Assembly: GCA_009781815.1 (NCBI GenBank)
Contig: WQVB01000064.1
Span: 1 to 6,965 of the forward strand
Direction of reading: 5' to 3'
DNA length: 6,965 bases
Source: Defluviitaleaceae bacterium
Lineage (GTDB): Bacteria; Bacillota; Clostridia; Lachnospirales; WRAX01
Part shown: in pieces, positions 1-5,096 of the stretch
How the letters are laid out: the number at the start of each line of letters is the position of its first letter
Numbering within the stretch: the stretch's first letter is position 1
Notes under the pieces: model-generated
Told to the model about the DNA's origin: nothing
Databases searched by the model: none
Seen by the model: the letters and a program-made list of their open reading frames with translations, nothing else
Made by a program: the position numbers and the translations under genes

Positions 1-51
1 TATGGCTTTCTCTCCGATGATGAGAAAAAGTGGTATACTATGCGAATTTAA
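1..51 (+). CDS. 3' end of an unidentified upstream gene (partial)
   Basis: The frame starting at base 1 is open from the window edge to TAA at 49-51 and reads YGFLSDDEKKWYTMRI. This hydrophilic, charged ending looks like a real protein C-terminus. Sixteen residues are too few to name a family. The stop lies 55 bp before the rtcB start, so co-transcription is possible. A second frame is also open here, so the call rests only on residue composition. An extended -10-like string (TGG then TATACT, 31-39) lies inside this segment and could instead be an rtcB promoter. Confidence 0.35.
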   Translation, partial: YGFLSDDEKKWYTMRI

Positions 52-106
52 TTATGTGCAACTAATACACTTTAGACTAAAAAATAAACGATTGAGGTGA
101 TTTAAA

Positions 107-1255
107 ATGAAAATAATCCAAACTGAGGGTTTGGTGATAAAAAACTGGTGTGAGGATATAGAGGAATCCGCCCTAGAGCAGGCGGTAAACCTAGCAAAGT
201 GGCCCCACGCCTTTAAACACATAGCCCTTATGCCAGACGCCCACTTTGGCTTTGGCATGCCTATAGGCGGCATATTGGCCTCTAAAGACCATATAATCCC
301 CAATGCGGTGGGTATGGATATTGGTTGCGGCGTGCTTGCGGTAAAAACCCGCTTAAACACCATCACCACGGAGGAGATTAAGCAAATACTAAGCAAAATA
401 AGAAAAAACATACCCCTAGGCTTTAACCACAGAAAAACACCTTTAGAGCTTACACCACCGCCAAAAGACGCCATCATCTCTACCCAGCAATATAAAAAGG
501 CCACCTATCAAGTAGGCACTTTAGGCGGGGGCAACCACTTTATAGAGATACAAAAAGGCAGCGACGGGCACATTTGGTTTATGCTACATTCAGGCAGCCG
601 CAACATAGGGGCTACGGTGGCTACCCACTATAACCAAGTGGCAAAAGACGTTAACATAGCCGCAGGAGACGCCCACCACCCTAAGGTAGGCCTTGCATAC
701 CTCCACATCAATAGCAAAGAAGCAAAAAGCTATATAGCGGATATGACCTACTGCCAAAGCTTTGCCAAGCATAATAGAAAGATAATGGCAGATTATATAG
801 TAAATGCCTTTGAAGATGCGATGGGGCAGGGCATAGAGCTTAAACGCCACGACGTGCACCATAACTTTGCCGCTTTGGAAGAGCATTTTGGCGAGAGGGT
901 ATGGGTGCATCGCAAGGGGGCTACCAGTGCCCAAAAGGGCGAGGTAGGCCTTATACCTGGCTCTCAAGGTACAAAATCTTATATTGTGATAGGCAAGGGC
1001 AACCCAGATTCCTTTAACTCTTGCAGCCACGGTGCAGGCCGCAAAATGGGTCGCAAAGAGGCACAACGCTCCCTCTCTCTTGAAAAAGAGATAGAGATAC
1101 TCAACAAAAAAGGCATTGTGCATGCCCTAAGAGGCAAAAGAGATTTAGATGAGGCCACAAGTGCATATAAAGATATAGACGAAGTTATAAACGCCCAAAG
1201 AGATTTGGTAGATGTAGATGTAGAGCTTTTGCCCCTCGGGGTTATAAAGGCTTAA
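107..1255 (+). CDS. rtcB: RtcB family RNA-splicing ligase
   Basis: Cytosolic GTP- and Mn2+-dependent RNA ligase that joins 2',3'-cyclic-phosphate or 3'-phosphate ends to 5'-OH ends, acting in RNA repair. The family signature is complete in 382 residues: PDAHFG (43-48), GMDIGCG (69-75, with metal ligands Asp71 and Cys74), GGGNHF (140-145, His144), HSGSR (161-165, His161), the HHNF segment (His252), VHRKGA (267-272), PGSQG (284-288), and SHGAGR (307-312), whose His308 corresponds to the histidine that is guanylylated. All metal ligands and the nucleotidyl histidine known in archaeal RtcB have counterparts, so the enzyme should be active. It is somewhat shorter than the roughly 408-residue E. 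coli protein, as is common in bacterial RtcB. The start is supported by GAGGTGA at 94-100, six bases before ATG. No archease, PrfH or Rtc regulator gene is visible in the window. A terminator follows at once, so this gene ends its transcript. Confidence 0.96.
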   Translation: MKIIQTEGLVIKNWCEDIEESALEQAVNLAKWPHAFKHIALMPDAHFGFGMPIGGILASKDHIIPNAVGMDIGCGVLAVKTRLNTITTEEIKQILSKIRKNIPLGFNHRKTPLELTPPPKDAIISTQQYKKATYQVGTLGGGNHFIEIQKGSDGHIWFMLHSGSRNIGATVATHYNQVAKDVNIAAGDAHHPKVGLAYLHINSKEAKSYIADMTYCQSFAKHNRKIMADYIVNAFEDAMGQGIELKRHDVHHNFAALEEHFGERVWVHRKGATSAQKGEVGLIPGSQGTKSYIVIGKGNPDSFNSCSHGAGRKMGRKEAQRSLSLEKEIEILNKKGIVHALRGKRDLDEATSAYKDIDEVINAQRDLVDVDVELLPLGVIKA

Positions 1256-1259
1256 AATA

Positions 1260-1297
1260 AAAGCCCGCCTAGTTTTGAGGTAGGGCTCTTTGTTTTT
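1260..1297 (+). terminator. Intrinsic terminator of rtcB
   Basis: A hairpin starts within 10 bases of the rtcB stop. AGCCC and CCT (1262-1270) pair with AGG and GGGCT (1278-1287) around a small internal loop. A T-rich tail (CTTTGTTTTT) follows. Confidence 0.75.
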
Positions 1298-1300
1298 CAC

Positions 1301-1362
1301 CCTCCAGCGAATTGCAATTGTTACCTTTGTAGGGAGTGGATTTATCCACTCCGCATTGGAGG
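1301..1362. repeat. Small hairpin repeat (REP-like)
   Basis: The outer ends CCTCCA (1301-1306) and TGGAGG (1357-1362) are inverted. Inside lies a perfect 9-bp hairpin, GGAGTGGAT (1333-1341) against ATCCACTCC (1344-1352), with a TT loop. A 10-bp palindrome AATTGCAATT lies at 1310-1319. It has no T-tract on either strand and sits after the rtcB terminator, so it is not the terminator. The form, a short preamble then a GC-rich hairpin, resembles dispersed palindromic repeats common in Bacillota genomes. Only one copy is in the window, so repetitiveness is inferred. Confidence 0.5.
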
Positions 1363-1446
1363 AGGGTTGTTGGTGTGGCTAGGCGGGCAAAGTATTTTAA
1401 CTCCATCTACATCATCATGCCACCTTATTTTCCTACATCACCACCT

Positions 1447-1621
1447 CCCTAGCCGTCATTCCGAACTATCCCACCGTCATCCCCCACCCCTTCCCGTCAT
1501 CCCGTGCTTGACACGGGATCTAATTGGAGAAGTGCAGTCCTAATTGGGGTTGTGTACTATCATACATAGATCCCGTGTCAAGCACGGGATGACGGGAAGG
1601 GGTGGGGGACGGCGGCTAGGG
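1447..1621 (-). repeat. Nested palindromic element E1 (MITE/REP-like)
   Basis: This is a large inverted repeat. A perfect 41-bp left arm (1481-1521) matches the reverse complement of the right arm (1568-1608) around a 46-base loop (1522-1567). Outer ends CCCTAGCCG (1447-1455) and CGGCTAGGG (1613-1621) are also inverted. Each arm itself contains a hairpin: CCCGTG, loop CTTGA, CACGGG. The loop is not palindromic and gives the element a direction; it is the reverse complement of the E2 loop with 4 differences in 46. CCGTCAT recurs at 1453, 1474 and 1494, about 20-21 bases apart. No transposase is encoded, so if mobile it would be non-autonomous. Arm sequences of this kind are known as dispersed palindromes in many bacteria and are often mistranslated as short ORFs. 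Confidence 0.85.
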
Positions 1622-1656
1622 GGGTGTTGTGATGGCGGGAAGGCAACGGAGGTGAG

Positions 1657-1686
1657 ATTTCAAACATCAAGAAATATTTTTGAAAT
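1657..1686. promoter_or_regulatory. Dyad upstream of the regulator promoter (possible operator)
   Basis: ATTTCAAA (1657-1664) is a perfect 8-bp inverted match to TTTGAAAT (1679-1686), with a 14-base spacer. It ends 17 bases before the -35 box at 1704, a place where activators or autoregulators often bind. There is no direct evidence that the neighbouring regulator binds here, and the sequence is AT-rich, so chance is possible. Confidence 0.35.
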
Positions 1687-1703
1687 TATTTTATATAAAA
1701 AGG

Positions 1704-1732
1704 TTGACAGATTGCATGTGCTGTGATATTAT
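1704..1732 (+). promoter_or_regulatory. Sigma-A promoter of the TPR regulator-peptide cassette
   Basis: A perfect -35 TTGACA (1704-1709) is followed by a 17-bp spacer and -10 TATTAT (1727-1732). A TG lies one base before the -10 (1724-1725), making it an extended -10. Expected start of transcription is about 1739, giving a leader of about 93 bases before GTG 1832. Confidence 0.8.
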
Positions 1733-1752
1733 TAAATTATGGATGTAATATA

Positions 1753-1793
1753 TTGCGAAATGATGTCGTGAAAATTAATGACACATATCGCAA
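1753..1793 (+). promoter_or_regulatory. Imperfect dyad in the 5' leader of the regulator
   Basis: TTGCGAAATGATGTC (1753-1767) is inverted against GACACATATCGCAA (1780-1793), with one mismatch and one bulged base around a 12-base centre. It lies just after the predicted transcription start and before the ribosome binding site. It could be an operator for autorepression or an mRNA stem near the start. The TTGCGA/TCGCAA ends are perfect. Confidence 0.4.
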
Positions 1794-1818
1794 AAATCAG
1801 CATGATAATCAGTATCTC

Positions 1819-1834
1819 AAGGAGGTGTAAAGTG
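1819..1834 (+). promoter_or_regulatory. Ribosome binding site fixing the GTG start of the regulator
   Basis: AAGGAGGTG (1819-1827) ends four bases before GTG 1832, with the GGAGG core six bases upstream. The in-frame ATG at 1778 has no purine-rich site before it and would add 18 residues unlike the family's N-terminus. GTG 1832 is therefore chosen. Confidence 0.85.
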
Positions 1835-3154
1835 AAGCCCAACCTAACCCCAGAAGAAAAAGTTATGGCAATAAGAAGGCAGCAAGGCAAGTCTCGCCAG
1901 AGTTTGGCCGAGCATATACAAAGCAACATGCAAAGGCTGGATAGGATAGAGAGGCTTAAAAACCTAAAATATACCGCTGAAGAGTGGCCACAAGCTAAAG
2001 AGTTTTTAGGCATTGTGGGCATGCCCCTAGAAGATAGCGAAAGACCAAGCTTTATCGAAAGCGTGCTTATTTTTGGTGAGATGGTCTCTGCAGATAGAAT
2101 GGAAGAAGCAAAAACTATTTATGAAAGGCTTTTACCTGTCTATAATATAGAGATTGTTGACCCTGAGCTTTCTTGGCTTTTTCGCTTAGTATGCGTGCCT
2201 TATTCAATAAAACAAGGCAAATTAGAAGAAGCACGCAAAGAGATGAGCTTTTTTGATAATAGTTTTGGTGATAAGAAAGCGGAGGATTTGACGCCTCGCC
2301 TTTTGTATCATTACTATAGAAATAAAGGCAGACTTTATTTTTTTGATTTCGATAAAGAAAAATCCAAAGAATTTTATGAAAAAGCCCTTGATGTTGCACA
2401 AAATAATGAAAGCTTTTCTCAGAAAGAAATATATAGAAGTGTTCAAAATGTAGCCTCATGCTACACAGAGCTAGGGCTTCCGAATAAGGCTTTGCTACTT
2501 TTAAGAGATGCTCGAAATTTTTGTGATAGATTAGATTTTTTCACCGTTAGAATAGATACAGATATGGCTTTAAATTATGCAAGAATTGGAGAGTTTGAGG
2601 AGTCGAAAAAGCTTATAACAAAAACTCTCGCTCGTGCTGAAGGATTTCAAAACAATTTTTTCGTTGGATTAGTATGGTACATATTTGGTCTAGTGCATAA
2701 GTTCGCTAAAAATTGGGACGAAGCCATAGAGAGCTTTGAAAAAGCACTTAGCTATCATGACACAAACTCAATATACCATATGTGGTCTTATTATTATCAA
2801 ATACGTTGTGTGATTGAGAAAAGAGATTTTATAAAAGCCAAGACGATGATCAATGAGATGGAAACCTTGCATGGCGATAACGAAGAAATGGAGATACCTA
2901 TTAATTATATTACTCATTTCAAGATTATAAGCAAAGGCATAACAACATTTAGACAAGAATCAGTAGATTATGTAGAAAATGTGGCCATACCCTATTTTTT
3001 AAAGAGGCATTATAAATATGAAGCTATGAGAGCATGCGAGTTGCTGATAGAGCATTATAAACGTGCTAGGAAAACTCAAGAGTCTTATAGGATAATGGAA
3101 ATGCTGCTTGAAATACATAGGTCTTTCAATCTTGATTATAAACCCAAAAACTAA
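1832..3154 (+). CDS. HTH plus TPR regulator, RRNPP (peptide quorum-sensing) type
   Basis: Predicted 440-aa cytosolic transcription regulator. Residues about 8-61 form an XRE-like helix-turn-helix region (AIRRQQGKS, SLAEHI, then DRIERLKN). After a conserved-looking GMPLEDSERPSF linker (63-74), the rest is all alpha-helical TPR. Recognisable repeats lie near 156-190, 199-233, 239-271, 277-310 and 316-348, with a helical end at about 389-431 (for example YEKALDVAQ and WDEAIESFEKAL). An N-terminal HTH with a TPR array is the layout of Rgg, PlcR, NprR and Clostridium RRNPP sensors, which bind a re-imported peptide through the TPRs. The next gene, 19 bp on, encodes a small exported protein, the usual arrangement for a receptor and its signal. 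The HTH is divergent, so DNA binding is inferred. GC falls from about 48% near 1861-1920 to about 28% near 2341-2400. A TPR adaptor without DNA binding is a less likely alternative. Confidence 0.8.
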   Translation: MKPNLTPEEKVMAIRRQQGKSRQSLAEHIQSNMQRLDRIERLKNLKYTAEEWPQAKEFLGIVGMPLEDSERPSFIESVLIFGEMVSADRMEEAKTIYERLLPVYNIEIVDPELSWLFRLVCVPYSIKQGKLEEARKEMSFFDNSFGDKKAEDLTPRLLYHYYRNKGRLYFFDFDKEKSKEFYEKALDVAQNNESFSQKEIYRSVQNVASCYTELGLPNKALLLLRDARNFCDRLDFFTVRIDTDMALNYARIGEFEESKKLITKTLARAEGFQNNFFVGLVWYIFGLVHKFAKNWDEAIESFEKALSYHDTNSIYHMWSYYYQIRCVIEKRDFIKAKTMINEMETLHGDNEEMEIPINYITHFKIISKGITTFRQESVDYVENVAIPYFLKRHYKYEAMRACELLIEHYKRARKTQESYRIMEMLLEIHRSFNLDYKPKN

Positions 3155-3173
3155 ATAGAAAGGAAGTAACACT

Positions 3174-3392
3174 ATGAAAAAAATGATAACACGCTTTCTT
3201 ATGCTTATTATTGCAATATTCACGATCAGTACAACCATTGTATCCGCTGGACCAGGGTCAGGGTTTGATGATTTAAACTTCCCAATAGTTACTCTACCTA
3301 TTGAGATATGCCCCTGCTGCGAAGTTGCACCCTGCGACAATGAAGATGATGACAATGATGATTGCGATGGAGACAACGACAATCAGAACTAG
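3174..3392 (+). CDS. Small secreted Cys/Asp-rich protein; candidate signal peptide precursor
   Basis: 72-aa protein of no family I recognise. Residues 1-25 are a textbook Sec signal: basic MKKMITR, hydrophobic FLMLIIAIF, and a V-S-A cleavage motif (23-25). Predicted cleavage after Ala25 leaves 47 residues. The mature part has a Gly/Pro start, a hydrophobic stretch FPIVTLPIEI (36-45), a cysteine cluster CPCCEVAPC (Cys46, 48, 49, 54), and an Asp/Asn-rich tail with Cys64. AAAGGAAG at 3159-3166 is its ribosome binding site, and it lies 19 bp after the TPR regulator stop, so the two should be co-transcribed. By analogy with PapR, NprX and Phr peptides it may be exported, trimmed and re-imported to act on the regulator; which segment would be active is unknown. 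The Cys-rich, acidic tail is unusual for such precursors, so a secreted metal-binding or modified peptide is an alternative. Confidence 0.75.
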   Translation: MKKMITRFLMLIIAIFTISTTIVSAGPGSGFDDLNFPIVTLPIEICPCCEVAPCDNEDDDNDDCDGDNDNQN

Positions 3393-3422
3393 ATCTGTTT
3401 TAAACGACCATCCTACCCCCCT

Positions 3423-3657
3423 GCCGTCATTCTAAGCCATCCCTACCGTCATCCCGCATCCCCCTAGCCGTCATCCCGTGCTTGACACGGGATCTATGTA
3501 TGATAGTGTACAACCCCAACTAGGACTGCCCTTCTCCAATTAGATCCCGTGTCAAGCACGGGATGACGGTAGGGGGATGCGGGATGACGGTATGGGTGGT
3601 TGGGGATGACGGTAGGGGGTGTGCAGGATGACAACTAGAGGTGCGGGGTGATGGCGG
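3423..3657 (+). repeat. Nested palindromic element E2 with mirrored ~21-bp repeats
   Basis: The left arm 3444-3495 and right arm 3542-3592 are inverted, differing by one inserted base, around a 46-base loop (3496-3541). The core 3468-3569 is the reverse complement of the E1 core 1494-1595, with 4 differences in 102 bases, all in the loop. Each arm folds on itself (CCCGTG, CTTGA, CACGGG). Outside the core, CCGTCAT recurs on the left at 3423, 3446 and 3468. Its complement ATGACGG recurs on the right at 3563, 3584 and 3606, with decayed copies near 3628 and 3650. The units are therefore mirrored about the centre with a 20-23 base period. The element sits between the peptide gene and the terminator at 3725. 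Confidence 0.85.
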
Positions 3658-3724
3658 GGCGTGGCACACTAAGCTCCAACTAATTATGTGCACTTCTATT
3701 CCTCATATTTTACTTTACCCTACC

Positions 3725-3772
3725 AAAAAACCAAAACCCGACAGATTAAACTTGTCGGGTTTTGGTTTTTTT
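3725..3772. terminator. Strong bidirectional intrinsic terminator
   Basis: A perfect 19-bp stem (3725-3743 with 3753-3771) has a 9-base loop, a GC-rich CCCGACA/TGTCGGG top and A/T tracts at both ends, so it can work on either strand. On the plus strand it is the first terminator after the regulator-peptide cassette, about 330 bases past the last stop codon, with E2 in between. On the minus strand it could end a transcript from the candidate promoter at 4018-4047. Confidence 0.85.
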
Positions 3773-3856
3773 AACCCTAAGGGGTGCTAGAGAGACAATG
3801 CAGATTAAGCCTAACACAAGGCATATGCCTGTACCGCTTCAGAACGCCTCACTATT

Positions 3857-3951
3857 CGTCATTGCGGACTTGATCCGCAATCTCACTTATACTGACCACT
3901 AAAAAGCAACAATTGTAGACCTAGAGATTGCGGGTCAAGCCCGCAATGACG
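3857..3951. repeat. Nested palindromic element E4 (related design, different loop)
   Basis: Two 28-bp arms (3857-3884 and 3924-3951) are inverted with two mismatches around a 39-base loop. Each arm is itself a hairpin with a CTTGA/TCAAG loop: ATTGCGGA with TCCGCAAT on the left, ATTGCGGG with CCCGCAAT on the right. The two mismatches between arms are a paired change (A-T for G-C) that keeps each arm's hairpin intact. The loop does not resemble those of E1-E3, so this is a separate subfamily. GTCAT before the hairpin and the CTTGA centre are shared. Confidence 0.8.
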
Positions 3952-3966
3952 TACTTGAGTGCTTGA

Positions 3967-3984
3967 TGTCGGGTTTTGGTTTTT
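3967..3984. repeat. Direct copy of the terminator arm
   Basis: These 18 bases (TGTCGGGTTTTGGTTTTT) are identical to 3753-3770, the right arm of the terminator. The two copies flank E4, with starts 214 bases apart. Either copy could pair with the left arm at 3725-3743. Confidence 0.8.
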
Positions 3985-4017
3985 AATTTTAAAAAATTCC
4001 AAAAATGGTTTTTTTCG

Positions 4018-4047
4018 ATTGTAGCTATATGTAGAAAAATATGTCAA
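4018..4047 (-). promoter_or_regulatory. Possible minus-strand promoter
   Basis: On the minus strand a perfect TTGACA (4042-4047) is followed by an 18-bp spacer and TACAAT (4018-4023). Expected start is about 4011. No protein gene lies downstream on that strand before the terminator. It lies just upstream of the divergent AbrB-like gene. Confidence 0.4.
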
Positions 4048-4128
4048 AGTTTCTATAGCATTTTATGACAATATAGTATATACTTATAACCATAGCAAAT
4101 AAAATATAAGGAAAAGGAGAGAGAAGGT

Positions 4129-4287
4129 ATGAGTATGTACAAAACGGCAACACTAGATGAGGTTGGAAGGATCCTCATCCCTAGGGAAGTTAGAGAGGCT
4201 TTGCACCTTGAAGAGGGGGAGAAGGTAGACCTTTTTGTGAACGATGACGGCTCTATAACCCTAATGAAGGCTGAAGAGGAAGATTAA
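4129..4287 (+). CDS. AbrB/SpoVT-type DNA-binding protein (small)
   Basis: 52-aa protein beginning MSMYKTATLDEVGRILIP. The signature of the swapped-hairpin AbrB fold fills almost the whole protein: DEVGRILIPREVREAL (10-25), LEEGEKVDLFV (28-38), then DGSITLMKAE (40-49). Such proteins dimerise and bind AT-rich DNA, either as transition-state-type regulators or as MazE-like antitoxins. AAGGAG (4114-4119) nine bases before ATG 4129 supports the start; ATG 4135 is a less well-placed alternative. It lacks the C-terminal multimerisation domain of full AbrB. No toxin gene lies next to it, which favours a stand-alone regulator. The upstream region is very AT-rich and includes inverted TGTCA/TGACA (4042-4046, 4066-4070), which might be an autoregulatory site. 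A terminator follows directly, so it is monocistronic. Confidence 0.88.
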   Translation: MSMYKTATLDEVGRILIPREVREALHLEEGEKVDLFVNDDGSITLMKAEEED

Positions 4288-4293
4288 AAACAT

Positions 4294-4344
4294 AAAACAA
4301 AAACACCCGCCAATCGACTTTCTCCAGGTGGGTGTTTTTGTTTT
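4294..4344. terminator. Bidirectional terminator between the AbrB-like gene and the ABC permease
   Basis: An 18-bp stem (4294-4311 with 4327-4344) contains one G-U pair and a 15-base loop. A-rich and T-rich ends lie on both sides. It starts 7 bases after the AbrB-like stop and ends 6 bases before the permease stop, so it serves both convergent genes. Confidence 0.88.
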
Positions 4345-4349
4345 TTAAT

Positions 4350-5096
4350 TTAGCCTTTTAGGCCTTTGCGGCTGTATGCAACCGCAAAGAGGATGGCAAA
4401 AAGCAGTGCATTGCCGCCTATAACCGCTAAGGCGAAAGGAAGATCTGTGAAGGATGGAAAGTCTGCAAGGTAGTATGGTATATAGTCTGCATTTGAAATG
4501 TAAGAGTCTATTGCCAAATCTGCCATAGCTTGAAAGGTTTGCCCAGTGAAGACAAAGCGTCCTATTTGCTCTACAGCTTCGTTAAACTGAGACAAGAAGG
4601 GGATGAAGGCCAGCACCATCATGACGGGGGTGTAAAGGGCGGAGCATTGTTGAACGTTTTTGGAGAAGAGCCCTATAACAGCCCCTAGCACGCTGGCAGA
4701 TAGGCAAGCGCCGATGCCCAAAGCGATGAAGAGGAGCATGTTTTGCCCCGTTATGCCCATCATGAGGGCGAAGGCCACCATTGGTATGGCGGATATAACA
4801 ACGGCGAAGGATATAAGGCCAGCTAGGTATTGCCCAGGCTTTACCCCTGCCATGATTAGGAAGCGTAGGGATTTATACTCATTGTCTTCTGCTATGGTGT
4901 TTGCTACTAATATCATAGGGCCCATAGAGGCCATCATCATGGCGAAGTTTACTTGCATCACGATGCCGTCTATGCTCTCAAAAAAGTTGCCGATTAAAAA
5001 GGCGATAGCTGGAAACATGACGAACATCATGGTTACGGATATGTTTTTTGGTAGGTCGTTTAGTTGCTTTTTAAATAATGCAATGGTTGCGTTCAT
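4350..5096 (-). CDS. ABC-2 type transporter permease
   Basis: 248-aa integral membrane protein, the membrane half of an ABC exporter with the ATPase encoded just before it. Six hydrophobic segments are visible, at about 19-38, 46-68, 93-113, 118-143, 155-175 and 219-241. A charged stretch between segments 2 and 3 (AEDNEYKSLRFLIMAG, 69-84) is the usual ATPase-contacting loop of ABC-2 permeases. The ATG abuts the ATPase stop codon with no gap and has GAGGGGG upstream, so the two are translationally linked. At this size it would act as a homodimer with two ATPases. The substrate cannot be read from sequence. Exporters beside LytTR regulators often handle antimicrobial peptides or bacteriocins, which is only a suggestion here. 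Confidence 0.88.
   Translation of the reverse strand: MNATIALFKKQLNDLPKNISVTMMFVMFPAIAFLIGNFFESIDGIVMQVNFAMMMASMGPMILVANTIAEDNEYKSLRFLIMAGVKPGQYLAGLISFAVVISAIPMVAFALMMGITGQNMLLFIALGIGACLSASVLGAVIGLFSKNVQQCSALYTPVMMVLAFIPFLSQFNEAVEQIGRFVFTGQTFQAMADLAIDSYISNADYIPYYLADFPSFTDLPFALAVIGGNALLFAILFAVAYSRKGLKG

Larger units (their letters stand above)
1256..1831. other. Intergenic region between rtcB and the TPR regulator
   Basis: The 576 bp hold, in order, the rtcB terminator, a small hairpin repeat (1301-1362), a featureless stretch (about 1370-1440), palindromic element E1 (1447-1621), an AT-rich stretch with a dyad (1657-1686), the regulator promoter (1704-1732) and a 5' leader of about 90 bases with a second dyad (1753-1793). 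I see no convincing gene on either strand. Confidence 0.7.
3725..4011 (-). ncRNA. Candidate minus-strand non-coding RNA
   Basis: A promoter-like sequence at 4018-4047 reads leftward and the bidirectional terminator at 3725-3772 would end the transcript, giving about 285 bases. No open frame of useful length with a ribosome binding site exists in it. It would contain the E4 double hairpin and two copies of one terminator arm that compete for the same partner. This is inference from signals only; no conserved RNA family is recognised. Confidence 0.25.
3393..4128. other. Intergenic region between the peptide gene and the AbrB-like gene
   Basis: The 736 bp hold palindrome E2 (about 3423-3657), an AT-rich stretch, a strong bidirectional terminator (3725-3772), palindrome E4 (3857-3951), a copy of the terminator arm (3967-3984), a possible minus-strand promoter (4018-4047) and the AT-rich upstream region of the AbrB-like gene. 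I see no convincing protein gene. No good plus-strand promoter could be fixed for the AbrB-like gene, although several TATA-like strings occur at 4072-4090. Confidence 0.7.

Noticed and set aside
590..1123. A 177-residue minus-strand open frame
   Set aside because: It lies entirely antisense to rtcB, whose active-site motifs are complete, so it is a shadow frame. The shorter minus-strand frame at 52-504 is rejected for the same reason.
1544..1726. A 60-residue plus-strand open frame
   Set aside because: It begins inside palindrome E1 and translates the repeat arm (SRVKHGMT is a typical product of such repeats). There is no ribosome binding site.
1768..1830. A 20-codon GTG frame ending one base before the regulator start (possible leader peptide)
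   Set aside because: The coupling geometry is attractive, but there is no ribosome binding site before GTG 1768. A frame this short is expected by chance.
1778..1831. Upstream in-frame ATG giving a 458-residue regulator
   Set aside because: No ribosome binding site precedes it, while AAGGAGGTG is placed ideally for GTG 1832. The extra 18 residues look unlike a regulator N-terminus and overlap the leader dyad.
3482..3507. Promoter inside E2 (TTGACA with a TATGAT or GATAGT -10)
   Set aside because: Spacers of only 11 or 14 bases are too short. TTGACA here is simply part of the conserved repeat arm.
3423..3657. CRISPR-like array from the ~21-bp spaced units
   Set aside because: The units are short and degenerate, are mirrored about a centre rather than all in one direction, and lack unique spacers of even length.
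3798..3902. A 34-codon plus-strand frame
   Set aside because: It translates the E4 arm into VIADLIRNL, a familiar false product of this repeat type, and lacks a good ribosome binding site.
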